Shown here: positions 6,772-10,762 of the stretch, piece by piece | Layout of the letters: every line of letters begins with the position of its first letter | Numbering within the stretch: the stretch's first letter is position 1 | DNA from: a virus | Direction: 5' to 3' (one strand) | Virus record (IMG/VR): IMGVR_UViG_3300028361_000101 | Coordinates: 1 to 27,563 of that record | Length of the DNA: 27,563 nucleotides | The notes under the pieces: model-generated | The model's database searches: none | What the model was told of the DNA's origin: nothing | What the model saw: only the letters and a program-made list of their open reading frames with translations | Position numbers and translations under genes: made by a program

Positions 6772-7038
6772 TCATCCGTTGCCTTTACCGTTGCCGTCGC
6801 CGTTGCCGTTGCCGTAGCCGCGACCGTTGCCGTAGCCGTTACCTTTACCGTTGTTGTAGCCGTCGCCGTGGCCGTTGCCTTTACCGTTGCCGTAGCCGTC
6901 GCCGTGGCCGTTGCCGTGGCCGTCGCCGTTGCCGTTGCCGTGGCCGTAGCCGTTGCCGTGGCCGTTGCCGCTGCCGTCGCCGTGGCCGTTGCCGTGGCCG
7001 TTGTTGTTGCCGCGACCGCGACCTCTGCCGTTGTTCAT
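6772..7038 (-). CDS. Gly-Asn-rich hexanucleotide-repeat protein (88 aa)
   Basis: This ORF is almost entirely alternating Gly-X, where X is mostly Asn, His, Asp or Tyr, with some Lys and Arg and one Ser. The DNA is a degenerate tandem array of the hexamer GCCGTN (plus strand), so X codons are NAC with all four bases at the first position. The ATG lies one base after the stop codon of the 88-residue gene upstream and has no clear Shine-Dalgarno, so any translation is probably coupled. The open frame is fully maintained and follows the operon direction, but repeats can stay open by chance. It could encode a disordered or phase-separating peptide, or be a non-coding repeat expansion. Confidence 0.5.
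   Translation of the reverse strand: MNNGRGRGRGNNNGHGNGHGDGSGNGHGNGYGHGNGNGDGHGNGHGDGYGNGKGNGHGDGYNNGKGNGYGNGRGYGNGNGDGNGKGNG
6775..7029. repeat. Degenerate GCCGTN hexanucleotide tandem array
   Basis: About 255 bp consist of hexamers GCCGTT, GCCGTC, GCCGTG, GCCGTA, GCCTTT and a few GACCGC-type variants. Longer blocks (encoding GYGNGKGNG or GHGDGY) recur, indicating unequal-crossover or slippage history. Variation is concentrated at the sixth base of the unit. Confidence 0.85.
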
Positions 7039-7048
7039 GTTATGCTTC
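7030..7048. repeat. 19-bp direct repeat, right copy
   Basis: This is identical to 6749-6767. It spans the start codon of the Gly-Asn-rich ORF and part of the palindrome copy 9 sequence. Confidence 0.8.
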
Positions 7049-7056
7049 AGCCATAA
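7040..7056. repeat. 17-bp palindrome copy 9 (contains a stop codon)
   Basis: TTATGCTTCAGCCATAA has 5-bp outer arms and a mismatch at the sixth position. Its left end is the TAA stop of the DUF6926-like gene, whose last codons read IMAEA. Confidence 0.65.
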
Positions 7057-7306
7057 TTGGCACTGCCAGCATCACGTCCACGCAGTTGCAGGCCAGCACG
7101 CCGTATTCGGCAGCGTCGTGGTAACGTGCAAAGTATGGGTCGTCGCTGACCTCTGCGATGTGGTACTCCCCGAACTCCCGTGTCGTGTCGTCAAGCCACC
7201 GCGAGAACGCTCCGGTCTCGGTGTCGTCCATGCCGGATGTGTCGCCGTAAGCCACAGCAGTCAGCCAGTGTGTTGGCAGCGCCAATGTGAGAAGTTCGAA
7301 TTGCAT
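7040..7306 (-). CDS. DUF6926-like small phage protein
   Basis: This is an 88-residue protein. The order of motifs resembles a small uncharacterised phage family I recall as DUF6926: an N-terminal LPTHWLTAVAYGDTSGMDD, a central helix, then DPYFARYHDA and a final hydrophobic strand. The naming is moderate-confidence recall. The ATG follows AAGGAGACAACAC. Palindrome copy 10 lies 28 bp upstream, and copy 9 forms its 3' end. Function unknown. Confidence 0.7.
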   Translation of the reverse strand: MQFELLTLALPTHWLTAVAYGDTSGMDDTETGAFSRWLDDTTREFGEYHIAEVSDDPYFARYHDAAEYGVLACNCVDVMLAVPIMAEA

Positions 7307-7334
7307 GTGTTGTCTCCTTGGTTATGCGTTTTGG

Positions 7335-7351
7335 TTATGCGTTAGGCATAA
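7335..7351. repeat. 17-bp palindrome copy 10 (contains a stop codon)
   Basis: TTATGCGTTAGGCATAA has perfect 6-bp arms. Its left end is the TAA stop of the 119-residue gene (last codons IMPNA). An extra half-site TTATGC lies at 7322-7327. A second palindrome, GGCATAATGCC, overlaps its right arm. Confidence 0.8.
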
Positions 7352-7694
7352 TGCCGTAGTATGCAGCGCGATCGGCGTCGACGTGCAGCACGTCGACATA
7401 GAAGGTGTCATACTTGCCGCGCCGGACACGCAGGACGGCAACGCCGTCGGTCTTGGTCAGGTAGTCCACGGCGTCGTCGGGGTATGCGTAGACGTTGGTG
7501 CCCAAGCGCCGCACCAGCAGGTAGAAGCGCCCTTCTTCTTCGAGGGCGACAGCCTGTGCCGCGTCGTGCAGCAGGTCGGTGAAGTAGGCTTCGTCCGCCA
7601 TGAACGGCAGGGCCTTGCGTGAGATACTGCCGAAGGCAGACCGGAAAGCGTTGTTGGTGTCGCTGCACAGCAGCTTGTTGGTGATCTGTGTCAT
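7335..7694 (-). CDS. Hypothetical phage protein (119 aa), first gene of the leftward operon
   Basis: This is a 119-residue protein with an acidic C-terminal half containing two strand-like segments (GRFYLLVRRLGTNVYAY and GVAVLRVRRGKYDTFYVDVL). I do not recognise the family. The ATG follows AAGGAGACTATC and is the promoter-proximal start of the leftward operon, about 425 bp downstream of the promoter at 8125-8153. Palindrome copy 11 lies 21 bp upstream and copy 10 provides its stop codon. Coding is supported by the strong ribosome binding site, frame length and operon position. Confidence 0.75.
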   Translation of the reverse strand: MTQITNKLLCSDTNNAFRSAFGSISRKALPFMADEAYFTDLLHDAAQAVALEEEGRFYLLVRRLGTNVYAYPDDAVDYLTKTDGVAVLRVRRGKYDTFYVDVLHVDADRAAYYGIMPNA

Positions 7695-7715
7695 GATAGT
7701 CTCCTTGGTTGGTTG

Positions 7716-7732
7716 TTATGCCCGAGGCATAA
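7716..7732. repeat. 17-bp palindrome copy 11
   Basis: TTATGCCCGAGGCATAA is identical to copies 6 and 7 and lies 21 bp upstream of the first gene of the leftward operon. Confidence 0.85.
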
Positions 7733-7880
7733 TGCGTGGGCGTGAATGGTTGGTCCCATGCACCGAGCGAGTTGTCAGCCCGCATGGTGCGTTCTTTTGC
7801 GTGGTTGCACTGCCTGCTAGGGCGCAACCTATTCACAATGTTACCGCGGCTCTGGACGTATCGGGTTATCAGCAAGAGAG

Positions 7881-8027
7881 GATCGTGAAGCCGCTGGCAG
7901 GTGGGAATACTGTCTGCGCTGGTGGGCGCATGTGCAGGTCAATGCACTCCCCCACGTGGTGTGCTCTTATCCGACTAGCATCGGGGCAGCGCGCAGGGGA
8001 ACTCTCGCAGTCTTGGGCTTCACGATC
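7881..8027 (-). other. Structured leader segment closed by a 12-bp inverted repeat
   Basis: GATCGTGAAGCC (7881-7892) and GGCTTCACGATC (8016-8027) are perfect inverted copies about 120 nt apart in the presumed 5' leader of the leftward transcript. An internal hairpin GTGCA-GGTCAA-TGCAC lies inside. This could be a structured regulatory RNA. I do not recognise a known riboswitch or ncRNA class. Confidence 0.35.
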
Positions 8028-8038
8028 ATCGGGACGCA

Positions 8039-8055
8039 TTATGCTTGAGGCATAA
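8039..8055. repeat. 17-bp palindrome copy 12
   Basis: TTATGCTTGAGGCATAA has perfect 6-bp arms and lies about 65 bp downstream of the predicted leftward transcription start. Confidence 0.85.
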
Positions 8056-8124
8056 CAGTCGCTACGTGGGCAGAGAGAGGGCAACAATGTCAAAAAGCGT
8101 GGGCGTGAACCCGATTACTCTACA

Positions 8125-8153
8125 ACTATACGATATAACGTGTTAGATGTCAA
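8125..8153 (-). promoter_or_regulatory. Sigma70-type promoter of the leftward operon
   Basis: Read on the minus strand, a perfect -35 TTGACA (8153-8148) is separated by 17 bp from a -10 TATAGT (8130-8125), which matches five of six consensus bases. Transcription would start near 8118 and run left into the 14-gene operon, with a leader of about 420 nt. Palindrome copies 12 and 13 flank it, which would suit control by a palindrome-binding regulator. Confidence 0.8.
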
Positions 8154-8185
8154 TAGTAGGTTAGAAGTTATTGTTTGAGGTTTGG

Positions 8186-8202
8186 TTATGCTCGACGCAT
8201 AA
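8186..8202. repeat. 17-bp palindrome copy 13
   Basis: TTATGCTCGACGCATAA has perfect 6-bp arms and lies about 33 bp upstream of the -35 element of the leftward promoter. Confidence 0.85.
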
Positions 8203-8270
8203 TATGGGGCTTGGGTTCAATGCTCGAAAAAAGGCCCTGTTTTTACGGCAGATTTTGGACCGGCAAGAAG

Positions 8271-8700
8271 TTCCAAGAAGTTCCAACATCACGGAACATT
8301 ACAGGCCCCTTGAAAACAAAGGATTTTTTCTGAAACAATGTAGTAGTAGTAGTAGTTAAGTTATTGTTTTTTAATAATAATAATAAGGCAGTTGCCAATA
8401 TCTGCTAAGTGCTTGATTTCATGTAATGTTCCAAAATGTCAAGAAATACCCATTTTCAAATGTTATTAGCGATTTATTTTTCCGGTGTGGGTTTGGTGGT
8501 TTATCGGCAGCAGCTGCGATCTGACAGATTTTTCCTGACCCTATAGTTTTTTTCGAGGAACAACTGGAACATTATTAAATATCAACGACTTACGCCGAAA
8601 AAACGGGAACTTCTTGGAAAAAGCTGGAACATTATAATGATTTCAATGAGTTAACTTTTGAAAACTTAGGCGTTACACTTTGGAACATTTGGAACATCTT
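8271..8700. repeat. GGAACATT/GGAACTTCTTGG repeat cluster beside AT-rich DNA
   Basis: GGAACATT-type elements occur at 8293, 8425 (inverted), 8566, 8626, 8682 and, as GGAACATC, at 8691. TTCCAAGAAGTTCC (8271-8284) recurs inverted as GGAACTTCTTGGAA (8606-8619). CTGGAACATTAT repeats 60 bp apart at 8564 and 8624. Blocks resembling TTTCAACGACTTAGCC follow some copies. A (GTA)n run and an (AAT)n run lie at 8340-8390. The layout resembles iterons next to an unwinding element. Confidence 0.6.
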
Positions 8701-8751
8701 TGTGTTTTCAACGACTTAGCCCAAAAATACCAAAAATGACATTCTTGACAG

Positions 8752-8768
8752 TTATGGCTGACACATAA
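8752..8768. repeat. 17-bp palindrome copy 14
   Basis: TTATGGCTGACACATAA has perfect 5-bp outer arms. It forms the first third of the 51-bp direct repeat R1. Confidence 0.7.
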
Positions 8769-8802
8769 CAGGCCGCACGCTGTGGATGGAACTGGTTCGA
8801 AG
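8752..8802. repeat. 51-bp direct repeat R1
   Basis: Palindrome copy 14 is followed by ACAGGCCGCACGCTGTGGAT and a GGAACTGGTTCGAAG tail. The core TGTGGATGG (8781-8789) differs from the reverse DnaA box TGTGGATAA at two positions. Confidence 0.8.
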
Positions 8803-8895
8803 AATTTCTGAAAACGAGCTATACTGATTTTCGAGCATTGATGTCTTGCGCGTATAGCATCGTCAGAAGCGTGAAGTGTTAAGTATTGCGCCAAG

Positions 8896-8912
8896 TTATG
8901 TCTCACACATAA
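8896..8912. repeat. 17-bp palindrome copy 15
   Basis: TTATGTCTCACACATAA has perfect 6-bp arms and is the head of direct repeat R2. Confidence 0.8.
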
Positions 8913-8946
8913 CAGGCCGCACGCTGTGGATGGAACTGGTTCGAAG
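8896..8946. repeat. 51-bp direct repeat R2
   Basis: After the palindrome centre it is identical to R1. The DnaA-like core TGTGGATGG lies at 8925-8933. It is 144 bp from R1. Confidence 0.8.
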
Positions 8947-9055
8947 GGGGTTGACAAAACTGAAAATCTTGGTAAGCTCCTGAGCGTAGCTTTGCAGCAA
9001 GGCAGCATAAGCAAGCGCTTGGAGCTTAGTTTTCCAACGCAGAAAAATCCCAGAA

Positions 9056-9072
9056 TTATGTCTCACACATAA
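9056..9072. repeat. 17-bp palindrome copy 16
   Basis: TTATGTCTCACACATAA is identical to copy 15 and heads direct repeat R3. Confidence 0.8.
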
Positions 9073-9101
9073 CAGGCCGCACGCTGTGGATGGAACTGGT
9101 T
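9056..9101. repeat. Direct repeat R3
   Basis: This copy matches R2 to within the last few bases, with the DnaA-like core at 9085-9093, and starts 160 bp from the start of R2. Confidence 0.8.
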
Positions 9102-9128
9102 TGACAGGTCGGACCGAAAGCGCCGGAC

Positions 9129-9169
9129 GCCGCACGCTGTGGATGATGCGCCGGAACTGGTGCGACAGC
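9129..9169. repeat. Partial direct repeat R4 without palindrome
   Basis: GCCGCACGCTGTGGATGA, then a 9-base insertion, then GGAACTGGTGCGACAG. It keeps the repeat core but lacks the palindrome head. TGTGGATGA (9138-9146) differs from the reverse DnaA box at one position. Confidence 0.65.
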
Positions 9170-9185
9170 GCCAAACGGCAGACAC

Positions 9186-9215
9186 AAAAAAGGGCGCCAC
9201 CCGAAGGTGACGCCC
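9186..9215 (-). terminator. Rho-independent terminator of the 204-residue gene
   Basis: On the minus strand a 10-bp stem (GGGCGTCACC / GGTGGCGCCC with one G-U pair) is capped by a TTCG tetraloop and followed by six Ts. It begins 7 bp after the stop codon of the 9223-9837 gene and should end that transcript before the control region. Confidence 0.9.
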
Positions 9216-9222
9216 GATTGTA

Positions 9223-9837
9223 TTACTTCACCAGATCAAGACAGCGCTGGAAAGCCGCCAGCAATTCCTTGTGATCCGCTTTCAAGGTCGGCGCTTCAAC
9301 ATCGCGATCTTTCGTGACCGCCTTGTGCAGCTTGCCGATTTCTTCGGTCACGCGCATTGCAAGGTCCCGCGCCGCGCCTTGCCCCGCTTTGGCCGCGCCT
9401 TCCGCCGCATCGCCAGCCGCCGCATCGCCAGCCGCCGCATCGCCAGCCGCCGCATCGCCAGCCGCCATGCCGAGCCATTCACCATAGGCCGACCGGAACC
9501 CCGCGACCTTAGAAGAAAGATCACGCGACCACGCCTCTTTCGTCTTGGACGCGGCAACACGCGATCCGGTGAGTCGATCGAGGACCTTGCCCTTGATCTC
9601 AACCTTGCCCGCCGCCGTGTCGAACGTGGCGGCGAACGCCGCGCCCTGCCATTGGGTCAGATAGCCGCACTGGAATTCGGCAAGATCATCGCCGCCCCGA
9701 GAGATAGACGCAACCGTCACACCCACACTGTCCAGCTTCACGAATAACTTGAACCGCGCGCCCTCATTTTTGGCGTCCAGCGATGCAGCATCCCTAGCGA
9801 AAGCAAACACGGGGGAATTCGTTTGTACGTCAGTCAT
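9223..9837 (-). CDS. Hypothetical phage protein with AAGDA tandem repeats
   Basis: This is a 204-residue protein of unknown function, transcribed as a single-gene unit with its own terminator. The N-terminal 90 residues look beta-rich (FKLFVKLDSVGVTVASIS, EFQCGYLTQW). A linker near residues 125-145 consists of four 15-bp repeats encoding Ala-Gly-Asp-Ala-Ala units. The C-terminal 60 residues are helical and charged. The ATG follows AAAGGAACATATC. Its isolation from the main leftward operon, and its place next to the early/late boundary, would suit an early regulator or host-takeover protein. No DNA-binding or catalytic motif is visible to prove that. Confidence 0.75.
   Translation of the reverse strand: MTDVQTNSPVFAFARDAASLDAKNEGARFKLFVKLDSVGVTVASISRGGDDLAEFQCGYLTQWQGAAFAATFDTAAGKVEIKGKVLDRLTGSRVAASKTKEAWSRDLSSKVAGFRSAYGEWLGMAAGDAAAGDAAAGDAAAGDAAEGAAKAGQGAARDLAMRVTEEIGKLHKAVTKDRDVEAPTLKADHKELLAAFQRCLDLVK
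9403..9462. repeat. Four exact 15-bp tandem repeats
   Basis: CGCCGCATCGCCAGC is repeated four times in frame inside the 204-residue gene, encoding an Ala/Gly/Asp linker. Identical units suggest recent slippage and probable copy-number variation. Confidence 0.9.
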
Positions 9838-9949
9838 GATATGTTCCTTTCGAGAACGTTACAATCGGCAGGGCCAATCCCTTTCGATGACTAAGGTATA
9901 ACACGTTTGACGTGGCTTGTCTGGACAGCGCCGCCGTTTCATGCCGCGA

Positions 9950-9966
9950 TTATGTCTAAGGCATAA
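9950..9966. repeat. 17-bp palindrome copy 17
   Basis: TTATGTCTAAGGCATAA has perfect 5-bp arms. It is the rightmost copy seen, 112 bp upstream of the 204-residue gene. Confidence 0.75.
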
Positions 9967-9981
9967 CGAAACGCGGTTTCG
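9967..9981. promoter_or_regulatory. CGAAAC-GCG-GTTTCG palindrome, possible operator
   Basis: This perfect 6-bp inverted repeat directly abuts palindrome copy 17, between the predicted leftward promoter and the 204-residue gene. The position suggests an operator. The binding protein is unknown. Confidence 0.45.
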
Positions 9982-10040
9982 CGCACCCCACCGGACGGGT
10001 ATGCCGCCGGACAGGCAGCATGTGTCGCGCTACTATACAT

Positions 10041-10049
10041 ATTATACCA
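10041..10049 (-). promoter_or_regulatory. Extended -10 promoter, leftward
   Basis: Minus-strand TGGTATAAT contains a perfect TATAAT with the TGn extension. No good -35 is present at 17 bp, as is common with extended -10 promoters. It would transcribe the 204-residue gene with a leader of about 200 nt. Confidence 0.55.
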
Positions 10050-10102
10050 GACCAACGACACCACATTCCTGACTATTTCGGTCGGATAGACCCCCACCCC
10101 CT

Positions 10103-10127
10103 TTAAAAAAAATGCTGCAGTGCAGCA
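10103..10127 (-). terminator. Possible leftward terminator at the early/late boundary
   Basis: On the minus strand TGCTGCACTGCAGCA is followed by eight Ts. The stem is short (five to seven bp depending on loop) and is flanked by two ACCCCCT-type direct repeats. It could stop antisense transcription from the late region. Confidence 0.4.
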
Positions 10128-10160
10128 CCCCACCCCCTCGAATATAGAAAAGGCCCCCCT

Positions 10161-10169
10161 TGCTATATA
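10161..10169 (+). promoter_or_regulatory. Extended -10 sequence before the late genes
   Basis: TGCTATATA gives a TGn extension and four of six -10 bases, 27 bp before the TerS ATG. A second -10-like TATGAT lies at 10179-10184. No convincing -35 was found, so a phage-specific activator may be needed. Confidence 0.35.
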
Positions 10170-10195
10170 TAAGGCCCGTATGATACATTTTTCCC

Positions 10196-10762
10196 ATGGC
10201 ACTGCACCTTGATGTAAATTCCGGCGTTCCTGTGCCCGCCAAAGACGACCTCGCGGGCCAAAAGGACCTCATCCGCAACGCAAAGGCCGCTGCAAACGCT
10301 GCGCGCCTGCTGGCGGAGCACGGTCTGGACCTATCGCCGACCCCCCATGACAAGAAAAACGCCGCGGGCCTCGCTTCGGCCTATGCAAAAGACCCCACGG
10401 GCACGTCATATGCGGCCACTCCGGCCCGGCTCGGGGTCATGCCCCCTGCTGCAGTCCTGCTAACAGCCGAGATTCTAAGCCAATTCGGTCACGAAATCGT
10501 GAAAGACGCCGTTCAGGTGCGTCATTTGGTGATGAACAAGCTTGTGCAGGAGACGGAAAACCCAGATCCACGCATCCGCATCCGTGCCTTGGAGCTGTTG
10601 GGCAAGATCACCGACGTGGGCCTGTTCACCGATCGCAGTGAGGTGACAGTGACACACCAGACCGCAGATGACCTGCGGGCCCGCCTGCGCGAGAAGCTGA
10701 CCACGTTGAAGAACGTGACGCCCCCGGATGATATCATCGACGCTGAGATCAGCGATGCTTGA
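10196..10762 (+). CDS. terS: Terminase small subunit
   Basis: This is a 188-residue protein directly upstream of, and overlapping, the terminase large subunit. The C-terminal half has a VQVRHLVMNKLVQET helix, then NPDPRIRIRALELLGKITDV and a DDLRARLREKL helix, a pattern typical of phage small terminases in which helical segments recognise DNA and oligomerise. Residues 1-80 are less conserved and Ala-rich. Its role is to bind the packaging site and regulate the large-subunit motor. The ATG lacks a recognisable Shine-Dalgarno and lies close to the -10-like sequences, so the message may be nearly leaderless. It is the first gene of the late operon. Confidence 0.75.
   Translation: MALHLDVNSGVPVPAKDDLAGQKDLIRNAKAAANAARLLAEHGLDLSPTPHDKKNAAGLASAYAKDPTGTSYAATPARLGVMPPAAVLLTAEILSQFGHEIVKDAVQVRHLVMNKLVQETENPDPRIRIRALELLGKITDVGLFTDRSEVTVTHQTADDLRARLREKLTTLKNVTPPDDIIDAEISDA

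Larger units (their letters stand above)
7695..9185. other. Non-coding control region of the leftward operon
   Basis: About 1.5 kb contains no convincing gene: the open frames lack ribosome binding sites and are translations of repeats. It contains palindrome copies 11-16, the leftward promoter, a long leader with a 12-bp inverted repeat, an AT-rich tract with trinucleotide runs (8340-8390), GGAACATT-type repeats (8271-8700), and three and a half copies of a ~50 bp repeat with DnaA-box-like cores (8752-9146). The combination suggests a replication origin and early regulatory region. The origin assignment is inference. Confidence 0.65.
9838..10195. other. Divergent early/late intergenic region
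   Basis: These 358 bp separate the last leftward gene from the first rightward gene. They hold palindrome copy 17, an adjacent CGAAAC-GCG-GTTTCG palindrome (9967-9981), a leftward extended -10 sequence, a minus-strand hairpin followed by Ts, and a rightward extended -10 sequence before TerS. No ORF is supported here. It is the natural place for an early/late switch. Confidence 0.6.

Noticed and set aside
6772-7038. Diversity-generating retroelement target
   Set aside because: No reverse transcriptase or template repeat was seen, and only the first base of the NAC codons varies, whereas adenine mutagenesis should also hit the second base.
6544-7056. Rightward Ala-Val-repeat ORF
   Set aside because: It is the opposite-strand reading of the GCCGTN array, has no ribosome binding site, and runs against a fully leftward operon.
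7869-8093. 74-codon leftward ORF in the leader
   Set aside because: It begins with TTG, has no Shine-Dalgarno, and its sequence is dominated by the palindrome and inverted-repeat DNA.
7740-8100. tRNA or tmRNA gene in the leader region
   Set aside because: No acceptor stem, anticodon arm and T-loop combination could be assembled on either strand.
8171-8359. 62-codon rightward ORF
   Set aside because: No ribosome binding site; it ends in a poly-Ser run derived from the GTA microsatellite.
8752-9146. CRISPR array
   Set aside because: Repeats are about 50 bp, only three and a half copies, separated by over 90 bp of unequal spacers, with no cas genes.
8673-9174. Leftward ORFs with repeated EPVPSTACGLLCVRHN segments
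   Set aside because: The repeated peptide is a translation of the non-coding direct repeats R1-R3. There is no ribosome binding site and no protein-like sequence between them.
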